Source: Sulfurimonas sp. (GTDB taxonomy: Bacteria; Campylobacterota; Campylobacteria; Campylobacterales; Sulfurimonadaceae). Taken from it: a stretch of DNA of 37,538 bases. The notes under the pieces are model-generated. The model made no database searches, was not told where the DNA came from, and saw nothing but the letters and a program-made list of their open reading frames with translations. Positions 1 to 7,998 of the stretch are shown piece after piece. Position 1 is the stretch's first letter. The number at the start of each line of letters is the position of its first letter. The position numbers and the translations under genes were made by a program. Location of the stretch: assembly GCA_015488615.1 (NCBI GenBank), contig WFNM01000005.1, positions 1 to 37,538 of the forward strand, in the 5' to 3' direction.

Positions 1-659
1 GCGATGAACTGCTCTTCTATCTTGTTTGCCACTTCTGCCTGCGTTGTTTTCACACTCACAGCATCTTTTTGTATGCGTCTGCTCACGGCTAGCACTTCAT
101 TATCATAAGTAGCCGAAAAGAGTAGCGTTTGTTTCTCTTTAGGAGTAAACGCCATCACAGCTTCTACCTCTTCTAAGAAGCCCATATCAAGCATTCTATC
201 CGCTTCATCTAGTACTAACGTTTGTAAGTTTGTTAGTTCTAAACTCTCTTTATTTAAGTGCTTAAGCACCCTACCCGGTGTCCCTACAATGATATGAGCC
301 TGATGTGCAAGAGAGCCTAACTGTTTGCCAAAACTCTCCCCACCTGTTAGCATTAAAATCTTGATATTGTGTTTAAATCGTGCGATACGGCGAAGCTCTT
401 TAGCCACCTGATCGGCTAGTTCACGAGTCGGACAAAGCACCAAAGACTGTACACGAAATCTTTTTACATCAAGTTTAGTGAGAAGCCCTATTCCAAACGC
501 AGCAGTTTTACCACTTCCAGTTTTTGCCTCAGCGATGATGTCTTTTCCATCTAGTATAAGTGGTAAGGTTTGTGCCTGAATAGGAGTCGCGTTTGCATAA
601 CCAAGGGAGTCGAGGGTAGTAAGCATCTCTGCTTCGAGTTGAAGGTCTTTAAAGTTCAT
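1..659 (-). CDS. dbpA: DEAD-box ATP-dependent RNA helicase, DbpA-like (partial, C-terminus beyond window)
   Basis: My own reverse-strand translation gives 219 codons from an ATG at 659, open to the window edge; the track omits it because no stop is present. It holds the first RecA-like domain of a DEAD-box helicase: Q motif around residues 24-30 (TPIQAQT), Walker A AKTGSGKT (45-52), PTREL (77-81), TPGR (127-130), DEAD (151-154) and SAT (182-184). Segments such as LVLCPTRELADQV and DEADRMLDMGF are very close to E. coli DbpA, which remodels 23S rRNA during 50S assembly. The DbpA-specific RNA-binding C-terminal domain would lie outside the window, so RhlE- or SrmB-type relatives cannot be excluded. 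The gene starts 13 bases downstream of the trmH-like stop, with its own possible -10 box inside that gap and the gene end. Confidence 0.85.
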   Translation of the reverse strand, partial: MNFKDLQLEAEMLTTLDSLGYANATPIQAQTLPLILDGKDIIAEAKTGSGKTAAFGIGLLTKLDVKRFRVQSLVLCPTRELADQVAKELRRIARFKHNIKILMLTGGESFGKQLGSLAHQAHIIVGTPGRVLKHLNKESLELTNLQTLVLDEADRMLDMGFLEEVEAVMAFTPKEKQTLLFSATYDNEVLAVSRRIQKDAVSVKTTQAEVANKIEEQFI

Positions 660-671
660 AGTGTTATCTTT

Positions 672-1457
672 TTATGGAATTATACCCTTATTCTTAAACT
701 GATACATCATAAGTGATGCCGCAACACCTACATTGAAGCTTTTTACACCCTCTTGCATCTCAATAGTTACGACCTCATCACAAAGTTCTAAGATGTCTTT
801 TGCAATTCCTCTACCCTCATGCCCCATTACAAGTACCCATTTTTGAGGTGTTTGAACATGACTAAGTTGAGTAGAATTTTCTTCCACCTCTGCTGCAAAA
901 ACTCTATAGCCTTTTGCTTGCAACGCCACTATACTATACTTTATATCTTCATGAACGTGTGTTCTTATCTTCGTTGCATATCCCATAGAAACGCGAAGAG
1001 CACGACGGTTGAAAGGATGTGGAGTTTCATTTGCTATGATGAGAGAGTTCACACCAAGAGCAGCACAACTTCTCACGATAGAGCCAACATTTTCAGCAGA
1101 GGTAATACCATCGAGCAGTAAAACTTCATTACCTAGAGCATCTATAGTTACATCATCAGGGCGAATCCCATGCATCATGCAGTTATGGTGTATCTTATGC
1201 CCTACAATCTTTTTCATCTCTTCTTTTGTGGTAAGATATTTTTTGGGAATATTTTTATTTTCTAGTAGTTCTGAAAACTCATCATAGTACTCCTGCGTTG
1301 CAAGCATACTAATGACCTCAACATCGGACTCTAAAACAAGGTTAACTACCTTTGGCGAGTCGGCTATAAAACTGCCATCTTCTCTAAATGCAGATTCTCT
1401 AAGAGAGCTATATATCTCAAGCTCTGGTATCTCTATACTCTCTAGTTTAAGCAGCAT
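672..1457 (-). CDS. TrmH/SpoU-family RNA 2'-O-methyltransferase (SPOUT)
   Basis: Probable SAM-dependent ribose methyltransferase acting on tRNA or rRNA. In the track's 265-residue numbering the three SPOUT motifs are clear: motif 1 DGITSAENVGSIVRSCAALG (120-139) with the catalytic-type Arg, motif 2 VLVMGHEGRG (212-221) and motif 3 SFNVGVAASLMMYQF (244-258), which form the knotted SAM site. The N-terminal 100 residues resemble a substrate-binding extension. The track start at 1469 is a TTG overlapping the EAL-HDOD gene by 23 bases; I prefer the ATG four codons later (1457), giving an 11-base overlap. Neither start has a strong ribosome binding site. The target nucleotide cannot be told from sequence. 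Overlap with the upstream gene suggests co-transcription. Confidence 0.8.
   Translation of the reverse strand: MLLKLESIEIPELEIYSSLRESAFREDGSFIADSPKVVNLVLESDVEVISMLATQEYYDEFSELLENKNIPKKYLTTKEEMKKIVGHKIHHNCMMHGIRPDDVTIDALGNEVLLLDGITSAENVGSIVRSCAALGVNSLIIANETPHPFNRRALRVSMGYATKIRTHVHEDIKYSIVALQAKGYRVFAAEVEENSTQLSHVQTPQKWVLVMGHEGRGIAKDILELCDEVVTIEMQEGVKSFNVGVAASLMMYQFKNKGIIP
679..684 (-). promoter_or_regulatory. Possible -10 box (TATAAT) for the dbpA-like gene
   Basis: TATAAT on the minus strand, overlapping the last codons of the upstream trmH-like gene, about 19 bases before the dbpA ATG. No convincing -35 box is visible, as is usual for Campylobacterota sigma-70 promoters. Confidence 0.4.
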
Positions 1458-2676
1458 TAGGATTTTCAAACTTATTCACACTACGCATAGACTCTAAAGC
1501 AATATGTTCTACAACTTCCATCTCAAGATGATGCTTTCTCTCAAATTCGTGAATAGCTTCAGTGTTAAAATCTTCTATATCTTCAACAAGTTGATAAATT
1601 TTGCCAAGAACTCCCTCTTTATAAAGTAGTGCTAATTCTACTTCTTCAGAGATATTAAGATGTTGGAGTATCTCTTCAAGCTCCACACCAAAAACGGTAT
1701 CCATAAGTGAAAGGACTCCGACAAAGTAGGCCTCTCCTATCCTATTACTTCTCGCTGAAGGCTCTACAGCTTTTAAAATATTTTCCATGAGTTCCGTACG
1801 ATTTTTTACCATAAGCATAAGAGGAGAATGTCCACTCTTACTTACTGACTTGGAGTATATCATCAGCATTAACCATTGACCTAAAGGCATACGTCCTACA
1901 AGTGTAAGTATATGGTGGATACTCGATATTTTATTACGAAACGCGAAGGATCCAGAATTTATAAACTGTAAAAGCTGTACGGTAATCTCATAATTAAGTT
2001 CAAATTCTTTAGTAAGTTCATCGATACTTACATCATCCATAAGGAGATTGTAAAGCTTGAGTACAGACATTCTAGAGGGTTCAAATGCGGCATTTTCTAA
2101 GATTTTTGGCTTAGAGAAGAAGTAGCCTTGAAACCAGTCACATCCTAGCTCTTTAGCTTCTGTGTACTCATGAAGTTCTGAGACATTGTCAGCTACAACT
2201 TTTATGCCCTCTTCATGAAACTTTACAATCATCTCTTTGAGTTGCGGAAAAGAACTCTCTGTTATATTTACTTTTACAAAGGCAAGTTTTTCAAGCACAT
2301 GATCATACTTATGCATACTCTCTGCGTTTATGATGAATTTATCTATAGCGAGGAGATAGCCTTTTGCATGAAGAGCATCTAGTCGTTCACATACTCTATC
2401 TGTCATCTCAACCTCATCTAAGATACTAAAAATAAAAAACTCTTTGGGGATAGAGTAGATAATATCATGCATCAAAAACTTTTCGCTTATCTTCACAAAA
2501 CCTCTTCTCTCACCAAGTAGTGCATGTGTACCAAATTTATTCAGAACATGGTTAATCACTGTAGCACTCGTGCATCTGTTTAGGATAGTCTCACCACCAC
2601 TGTAGAGTATCTCATAAGCACAAAGTTCGGAGTTAGAATCAAGAATAGGCTGGCGACCTAAAGAAATGTTTGGCAT
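1447..2676 (-). CDS. EAL-HDOD signalling protein with degenerate EAL domain (YuxH family)
   Basis: A 409-residue protein with an EAL-like half (about 1-190) and an HDOD half (about 195-390), the YuxH-type architecture. The N-terminal signature GRQPILD..YEILYSGG and the late EAL motif GCDWFQGYFFSKP are present. The metal-binding DDFG is replaced by DKF (AIDKFI) and the later E-x-V-E by ADNVSE, so c-di-GMP hydrolysis is unlikely. HDOD domains are helical, HD-like and usually non-catalytic, and are found in regulatory proteins. Probably a c-di-GMP-binding or protein-interaction regulator. It overlaps the downstream methyltransferase gene. Family assignment is firm; the biological role is unknown. 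Confidence 0.8.
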   Translation of the reverse strand: MPNISLGRQPILDSNSELCAYEILYSGGETILNRCTSATVINHVLNKFGTHALLGERRGFVKISEKFLMHDIIYSIPKEFFIFSILDEVEMTDRVCERLDALHAKGYLLAIDKFIINAESMHKYDHVLEKLAFVKVNITESSFPQLKEMIVKFHEEGIKVVADNVSELHEYTEAKELGCDWFQGYFFSKPKILENAAFEPSRMSVLKLYNLLMDDVSIDELTKEFELNYEITVQLLQFINSGSFAFRNKISSIHHILTLVGRMPLGQWLMLMIYSKSVSKSGHSPLMLMVKNRTELMENILKAVEPSARSNRIGEAYFVGVLSLMDTVFGVELEEILQHLNISEEVELALLYKEGVLGKIYQLVEDIEDFNTEAIHEFERKHHLEMEVVEHIALESMRSVNKFENPNAA

Positions 2677-2759
2677 GAATGTTTCCCGTATAATTTTTGA
2701 TGATATATTGTATCGAATTATGTTAAAATAAACGATGAAATTTTATAAAGGTGTGTGCT

Positions 2760-3324
2760 ATGAATATTCTCCTGATGGAAGATGATCCTGTTCTCTCAGA
2801 TATACTACTCGACTTTTTACATGAAAGTTAGTCTGTTGATTATGCTTTTAACTCTGAGGAGATACACACACAACTCTCAAAAAAAAAGTATGACCTTTTC
2901 ATTTTCGATATAAATGTCACAGGACAAAATGGCCTTGAACTTTTAGAAGAACTTCGTGAGTATAAGGATACTACTCCTACTATTTTTATAACTGCATACA
3001 CAGATACAGCCTATCTCAAGAGGAGTTTGTCAAAGACACTACTCATGAGTTAAATACTCCTATCACCGCATTAATGATGTCTACCTCACGACTAAAAACA
3101 AAAAAAACATTACTGTTACAGAAGATCTGGAGTCTTGTCCTCTTAGCATAGCCCCTACAAAAGCAAAGATGCTCATCAATAATCTTCTTAGTAATAGTAT
3201 AAAATACTCCACACTAAACACAAGTATCTCGCTTGTAGAGTCTATAGTTAAAGAGCATGAGTACAGACTTGAAATAGATGCAGAAGTCAGAGAAGGAACG
3301 TCCATTACACTTCATTTTAGCTAA
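2760..3324 (+). pseudogene. Remnant of a two-component system: response regulator fragment joined to histidine kinase fragments
   Basis: Starting at ATG 2760, with AAAGG about ten bases before it, the first frame encodes a receiver domain (MNILLMEDDPVLSDILLDF; acidic pair EDD, phospho-acceptor region IFDINVTGQNGLELL, TPTIFITAYTD). It has an in-frame TAG after residue 23. Near 3014 the frame changes and becomes a histidine kinase DHp helix (FVKDTTHELNTPITALM, phospho-His in the H-box). Around 3105 the frame changes again to a catalytic-domain N-box (KMLINNLLSNSIKYS), which runs directly into the end of the HATPase domain (EGTSITLHFS). The receiver C-terminus, any output domain, the kinase sensor, the second DHp helix and the ATP lid are missing. 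The remaining pieces are well conserved, so this is a product of several deletions. The track reports only an antisense shadow here. Confidence 0.8.
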
Positions 3325-4405
3325 TAATATGCCCGATATACTGACTCATATTGTCTAATATTTCTCTTCCCCTACGAAAACCTAGACCACAGGCATAGTC
3401 ACTATAAAAAACACCTGCTTGATAGTAAAGTCCTTCTGCATCTTGCACAAATGGTATGTACTCTTGATAAACAGACTTATACTGCTCATATTCCCCCTTT
3501 GTTAGCAAAATAGTTTTTGCATTCTCGACTATCTCTATATTTGCACCCTCCCGTCCAAACATTCTCTTACGAACATACTTTTTCTCTATGGGCTCAAAAC
3601 TTGCTTCTAAGAGGTAAGGTGAGTCTGGAAAAAGTTTGTAGAGAATAGCAAGCATTCCTTTTGATTGATAAAGTAGTGTATAGGCAGGATTTATCATAGT
3701 TGTCTTTGCGTTTGCTTCAAACTCCTCCATATCTTCCCATGGGTAGAGCTTAAAAAAGAAGTCATACTCTGCATTAAGATCTATATCTTCTAAAGTAGAA
3801 TAGTTAGTGAGAAGCCCTGCATCTTTTGCCATACTCTCTAAAAGTTTTGTTGTTACTTTTTCCTCTTCTATGCCCTCTACACTTGCAAAAACAAAGGGGC
3901 TAAATGCACCTTTTTTACTCTTTACTATTTTTTGAAGTTTTGCAGATAGAGCCTCATAGATTCTGTTAAATTGCTCACTCTCTTGCAAATTGTTATACTC
4001 AAAAAGCATCGCCTGCACGACTGAACTCTCAAAAAGTAGAGTTGCCGTATCTGCATTAAACTCTATGAGTTTTATAGGCTTGGAGTCTATGCCTCCTGAA
4101 AGGTCAAAACGCCCATAAAGATGCTTATCTCTATCTTCTTGCCATGATTTTTTTATCTGAGGAATAAGTGATTGAGGAATGTCGAGTGCATCAAAAAGTT
4201 TATGCTCTATGACATATGCTGCACCCTTTTCATACATAGTATAGAGTTCTTCAGTAGCTGTTGCATAAGCCTCGGCCTCCTCTTTTTGTATCTCAATGAG
4301 TTGCTCTTTTACAAGGTACTCTAGTTCACCATCATGGTGCCAGCTAAAGCCAACTTTTTCTAAAAGTTCGTTTGGGATGGGAGCAATACTCTGAAAACTT
4401 GGCAC
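3317..4405 (-). CDS. Glutathionylspermidine synthase-family ATP-grasp ligase (YgiC/YjfC-like)
   Basis: A 362-residue ATP-grasp amide ligase. Family signatures are YGRFD (97-101), KLIEFNADTATLLFE (112-126), the FFKLYPWEDM stretch (217-226), a conserved INPAYTLL segment (238-245), and KYVRKRMFGREGANI (276-290) near the nucleotide and substrate site. E. coli GspS joins glutathione to spermidine, but this protein has only the synthetase half, like YgiC/YjfC, whose substrates are not well established. Its GTG start overlaps the agmatinase TAG by one base (TAGTG), so it is translationally coupled to an enzyme of polyamine synthesis. That supports a polyamine or related amine as substrate, an inference. 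Its 3' end overlaps the two-component pseudogene by eight bases on the opposite strand. Confidence 0.8.
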   Translation of the reverse strand: MPSFQSIAPIPNELLEKVGFSWHHDGELEYLVKEQLIEIQKEEAEAYATATEELYTMYEKGAAYVIEHKLFDALDIPQSLIPQIKKSWQEDRDKHLYGRFDLSGGIDSKPIKLIEFNADTATLLFESSVVQAMLFEYNNLQESEQFNRIYEALSAKLQKIVKSKKGAFSPFVFASVEGIEEEKVTTKLLESMAKDAGLLTNYSTLEDIDLNAEYDFFFKLYPWEDMEEFEANAKTTMINPAYTLLYQSKGMLAILYKLFPDSPYLLEASFEPIEKKYVRKRMFGREGANIEIVENAKTILLTKGEYEQYKSVYQEYIPFVQDAEGLYYQAGVFYSDYACGLGFRRGREILDNMSQYIGHIIS

Positions 4406-5298
4406 TACTCGTACTCTACTTGCATCTGAGAGCCGTTCATCTCGCTCTTGTCAAAGCTTTGAGATTTTCCCCAAAATGAGATAATTTTTTGTAAAAGTTT
4501 TGCAGCAAAAACTTGTGAGACATTGGAAGCTTCTGGAATAAGTTCTACTATATCTGCACCCTTTATCTCTATATTTTTATTTGCAAAAAGTGTCTCTAAG
4601 ATATCTAATGCCAAGAACCAATCTATTCCACCCGGTTGTGGTGTTCCTACACCAGCAACGCAGGCTGGATTAAAAGCATCCATATCTATGCTTAAATAAA
4701 CATCCCCTTCTAAGTTTTTTATATGCTCTAAAAGTTCTTCTTGTGCTTTAGATTTTTGCAAAATGCGGTCAGAAAAGAAAGTTATATTTTCATCTTCTTC
4801 TATACGTTTAGCCTCACTCTCAAAAATAGAGCGCACCCCTACAAGAATAATTTTATGCCCTTGATCTAGGAGATGATGTGTTGGTGTAGCATGAGAATAG
4901 ATAGACCCTTGATAACTTTCACGCATATCGGCATGAGCATCGAGAAAAAGAATAGTCGCATTTTTATCCAAAACACTTGCTGTAATTTGAGGAGTGATAG
5001 AGTGTTCACCTCCAAGTGAAATAAGTAGTTTCTTCGAGCTTTTTACATTCAACATGTCAATAACATTAGTGATACTATTATACTCTAATACAGGCTTTTC
5101 AACACGAAGTTTCATATACTTCGTAGGTGACCACTTTGCATCCTCTTCATAAAACTCAAGATCATCGCCAATACCCAAAATAGCCTCAGGCCCTCCAGCA
5201 GTTCCTACTTTTCCTGAAACTGTTTTCTCATAAGGAATGGGAAGGATGATTACATCAGCATCTTCTAGTGTCGTGTTTGGTAGGGATTGGTACTGCAT
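4405..5298 (-). CDS. speB: Agmatinase / arginase-family ureohydrolase
   Basis: A 297-residue ureohydrolase with the full binuclear manganese site: GGEHS (His99), DAHAD (Asp120, His122, Asp124) and SIDMDAFNP (Asp205, Asp207), with Glu252 in ELIPE. YSHATP (134-139) and VGVRS match agmatinase more than arginase. The reaction would release urea from agmatine, or from an aminopropyl-agmatine type intermediate as used in some Campylobacterota spermidine routes; sequence alone cannot separate these. The C-terminal 20 residues (after about 277) are a family-unusual polar tail. It is first in a two-gene unit with the glutathionylspermidine-synthase-like gene. A purine-rich AGGAAAAGAG lies ahead of the ATG. 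Confidence 0.82.
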   Translation of the reverse strand: MQYQSLPNTTLEDADVIILPIPYEKTVSGKVGTAGGPEAILGIGDDLEFYEEDAKWSPTKYMKLRVEKPVLEYNSITNVIDMLNVKSSKKLLISLGGEHSITPQITASVLDKNATILFLDAHADMRESYQGSIYSHATPTHHLLDQGHKIILVGVRSIFESEAKRIEEDENITFFSDRILQKSKAQEELLEHIKNLEGDVYLSIDMDAFNPACVAGVGTPQPGGIDWFLALDILETLFANKNIEIKGADIVELIPEASNVSQVFAAKLLQKIISFWGKSQSFDKSEMNGSQMQVEYE

Positions 5299-5444
5299 AA
5301 ATATTCTCTTTTCCTGTTTTAAAATGCTTTTATTAAATACATCAAGCTCAGTTATTAATATATTGTAGTATACAGTAAATATATAAATCCATTTAAAAAT
5401 TCAGAAAAAGAAGTCTAGTTTACTTAATATTATCAATTAAGTTC

Positions 5445-5450
5445 TATAAT
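5445..5450 (+). promoter_or_regulatory. Probable -10 box (TATAAT) for the yfdX-like gene
   Basis: TATAAT in an AT-rich 187-base intergenic region, 35 bases ahead of the ATG. AAAGGA at 5474-5479 is the likely ribosome binding site. No good -35 box is seen. Confidence 0.5.
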
Positions 5451-5485
5451 TTTGTTTAATAAACTTGATAGACAAAGGATAAAGT

Positions 5486-6538
5486 ATGAAAAGAAAGATT
5501 GTGATTTCAACACTATTGGCAGGTATTCTCCTTTCAACATCTGCACTCTCTGCAAACATGACTGATTCAGTAGCTTCACAAGAAGCTAAGGTGCTCAATA
5601 ACCCTAACTCAGTAAAAGGGCATGCTATGTCAGTGGCACAAGTAAAAAATACTCGCCAAAAAGATGCATACCAAACAAGAATGGATATGGGAAATTTCAG
5701 AACAGAGTCGAGACAAGATGAGGCAAACAAACTTAAATCTATCGTAAGCAAAGCAGCTACACAACATAGATTAGCTCTCAAAAAAGCACCTCAAGAGGTA
5801 GCAGATGGTTTACAAGAAACGGTAACAGCATTAAGAGCATTACAAAAAAATCAAGTACAACCTGCTAAAGAAGCTCTTAAAAAAGCTACAAAACTTTTTG
5901 ATAAAGCCTTAAAAAAGGATCCACAACTCGCACTTGTCCCTATTGCAGATGAGATTCAGGTAAATGATTTTACGGGTGACTCTAAACTCGTTAGACATAT
6001 CATAGAATCAGTAGAGTCTTTACTTAAAGATAATGATACACAAGTAGCAAGAAGTATGCTTCTTCCTCTACAAGATGAAATGGAAATGAAAACAGAATTT
6101 ATACCAATGGGTGCATATCCACTCGCCACAAAAGAGGCTCTAAAAATACTTAATAAAGGTAATACTAAGTTAGCATTTACAACTTTAGCTACAGCTCTTA
6201 ATGGTATCGTAACACAAATAGTAATATTACCTATACCTCTTCTTACAGCACAAAACTTAGTTTTAGAGGCGTCAAAGCTTGATAAATCAAATAAAAAAGG
6301 TGCACTTAAACTCCTCTCTGTTGCAGATGATGAACTTGAAAAAGCAATTTTATTAGGTTACACGAAACGACATACAGCAGAGTATGCAAACTTACAAACG
6401 CAGATAAAAAAGATTAAAACAGAGATAAAAGGGAAAAATAGAGTTGTAAAATATTATGACCATATCAAAAATGACTTTAAATCTCTAATCTCTAAACATG
6501 AAAAAGAGAATACAACAAAAAATCCTGCTAAAGTTTAA
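5486..6538 (+). CDS. YfdX-family periplasmic protein
   Basis: A 350-residue exported protein. Residues 1-23 form a Sec signal peptide (basic MKRK, hydrophobic core, likely cleavage after LSA). The rest is helical and rich in Lys and Ala, matching the YfdX family pattern, including VSKAATQHRLALKKAP early on, then repeated helices around VARSMLLPLQDEM and LPIPLLTAQNLVLEA. E. coli YfdX is about 211 residues and linked to acid and drug stress; this version is longer because of an extended N-terminal linker and C-terminal helix. It stands alone between the divergent speB unit and the convergent bioA gene and has its own promoter. The molecular function of the family is not settled. Confidence 0.75.
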   Translation: MKRKIVISTLLAGILLSTSALSANMTDSVASQEAKVLNNPNSVKGHAMSVAQVKNTRQKDAYQTRMDMGNFRTESRQDEANKLKSIVSKAATQHRLALKKAPQEVADGLQETVTALRALQKNQVQPAKEALKKATKLFDKALKKDPQLALVPIADEIQVNDFTGDSKLVRHIIESVESLLKDNDTQVARSMLLPLQDEMEMKTEFIPMGAYPLATKEALKILNKGNTKLAFTTLATALNGIVTQIVILPIPLLTAQNLVLEASKLDKSNKKGALKLLSVADDELEKAILLGYTKRHTAEYANLQTQIKKIKTEIKGKNRVVKYYDHIKNDFKSLISKHEKENTTKNPAKV

Positions 6539-6602
6539 ATACAATCTCACTCCCTCTCGCCGGAGATGGAATGTATACAATAAAGGTTATACCTCAGAAG
6601 AA

Positions 6603-6650
6603 GTTTTAACCAGTAAAGCATACCGGTTAAAACCGGTGTTAGAGTAACAC
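6603..6650. repeat. REP-like palindrome (GGTTAAAACC subtype) in the yfdX/bioA convergent gap
   Basis: ACCGGTTAAAACCGGT (6622-6637) is a 7-bp inverted repeat with an AA centre. It is followed by GTGTTAGAGTAACAC (6636-6650), a second 6-bp dyad, and preceded by GTTTTAACC (6603-6611), which can pair with GGTTAAAAC (6625-6633). It is the same element seen at 11539, 11615 and, in variant form, 11572 and 12674. It may also end transcription between the two convergent genes, though no T-tract follows. Confidence 0.8.
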
Positions 6651-6655
6651 AGAAT

Positions 6656-7936
6656 TCAGTCGCTAATACTCTTTTCAAATGCTTCTATAACTTCATAGAT
6701 AGCCTTAGTGAGATGCGAAAGCTCACTCTTCTCTATCACATAAGGTGGCATAATATACACAAGGCGTAAAAATGGTCGTACCCAAACACCGCGTTTAATA
6801 AACTCCGGAGTCATCCAAGCAAGATCAACATCCTCATTAAGCTCAACCACACCAATAGCACCTAAAGTTCGTACCTCTTTTACTATCTCAAGTTTTTCAC
6901 ATCGACTTAACTCATTTTCTAGTTGCATTTGTATCTTTGTCACTCGATCCTGCCAAGGCGAAGCGAGAAGAAGCTCTAAGCTCGCGTTTGCAACTGAACA
7001 AGCCAGAGGATTTGCCATAAAGGTTGGGCCATGCATGAGGACATTGCCATTTGCTTCAACTCCTTGCATCACTTTTTTACTTGTAAGTGTCGCTGCAAGG
7101 GACATATAGCCACCAGTGAGTGCTTTTCCGACACAGAGTATATCAGGTGCAATATCTGCATACTCATAGGCGAAAAGTTTTCCTGTTCGCCCAAAACCTG
7201 TTGCTATCTCATCGAGGATAAAAAGTACATCATATTCTCTACACAACTCAGCTACACGTTTGACAAACATCGGCGAGTAAATTCGCATCCCTCCTGCACC
7301 TTGCACTACTGGCTCTAAGATAACAGCAGCTATCTCACTATGATGTGTTTGAAGTTTTGACTTAAAATCCTCTATATACTTTTCATCCCACTCCTCACCA
7401 AACATACATGCCGGAGCTTCTGCAAAGATATTTTTATGTAAAACTCCTTCAAACGCAGTGTGCATCCCCGTCACAGGATCACAAACACTCATCGCTCCAA
7501 AGGTATCACCATGGTAGCCATTTCTAAACGCCAGAATTTTTGTTTTATTTGGGATATTTTGTGAGCTGTAGTATTGAAACGCCATCTTTAACGCCACCTC
7601 AACACTCACACTTCCACTATCACTAAAGAAGATATGCTCTAGGCTCTCATCAGTAATGCGAAGTAGTGTTTGTGCTAACTTGATAGCCGGTTCATGTGTC
7701 AAACCACCAAACATCACATGACTCATTTTTGAGAGTTGCTCAGAGGCGGCTGCATTTAACTCAGGCACATTATAGCCATGGATAACAGACCACCAAGAGC
7801 TCATCCCATCGATGACTTTCTTGCCATCTTCAAGCTCTAAGTAAACGCCATCAGCAGACTTTACAAGTTGCATATCACTAGAGGGAACGGAGGGAGCATA
7901 GGGGTGGAGTATGTGATTTGTATCAAAGTTTTTCAT
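6656..7936 (-). CDS. bioA: Adenosylmethionine-8-amino-7-oxononanoate aminotransferase (biotin synthesis)
   Basis: A 426-residue class III PLP aminotransferase that converts KAPA to DAPA with SAM as amino donor. Diagnostic BioA features are the substrate loop GMSSWWSVIHGY (44-55), YHGDT (141-145), LDEIATGFGRTG (241-252) with PLP-binding Asp242, and Schiff-base Lys271 in VGKALTGGY; position and length match E. coli BioA. No other biotin gene is nearby. There is no recognisable ribosome binding site. A TATAAT box ends exactly six bases before the ATG, so the message may be leaderless. It lies downstream of the PAS-MCP pair but seems to have its own promoter. Confidence 0.93.
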   Translation of the reverse strand: MKNFDTNHILHPYAPSVPSSDMQLVKSADGVYLELEDGKKVIDGMSSWWSVIHGYNVPELNAAASEQLSKMSHVMFGGLTHEPAIKLAQTLLRITDESLEHIFFSDSGSVSVEVALKMAFQYYSSQNIPNKTKILAFRNGYHGDTFGAMSVCDPVTGMHTAFEGVLHKNIFAEAPACMFGEEWDEKYIEDFKSKLQTHHSEIAAVILEPVVQGAGGMRIYSPMFVKRVAELCREYDVLFILDEIATGFGRTGKLFAYEYADIAPDILCVGKALTGGYMSLAATLTSKKVMQGVEANGNVLMHGPTFMANPLACSVANASLELLLASPWQDRVTKIQMQLENELSRCEKLEIVKEVRTLGAIGVVELNEDVDLAWMTPEFIKRGVWVRPFLRLVYIMPPYVIEKSELSHLTKAIYEVIEAFEKSISD

Positions 7937-7942
7937 GATGCT

Positions 7943-7948
7943 ATTATA
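7943..7948 (-). promoter_or_regulatory. Candidate -10 box positioned for a leaderless bioA mRNA
   Basis: TATAAT on the minus strand, followed by AGCATC and then the bioA ATG. The usual 6-base distance from the -10 box to +1 would place transcription start on the A of the start codon. Confidence 0.45.
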
Positions 7949-7998
7949 CAGAGTCTTTACTTAGGCTACTACTATTTCCTCTCTAACTAAGAGGCATG

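Noticed and set aside
819-1497. Plus-strand ORFs at 819, 1009 and 1312
   Set aside because: Antisense shadows of the SPOUT methyltransferase, whose motifs are clear on the minus strand.
3081-3305. Minus-strand 74-residue ORF
   Set aside because: Antisense of the histidine kinase remnant; no start signal or family resemblance.
7978-7994. CCTCT-N7-AGAGG hairpin between the MCP gene and bioA as a terminator
   Set aside because: Only five pairs and no T-tract in the reading direction; not reported as a feature.
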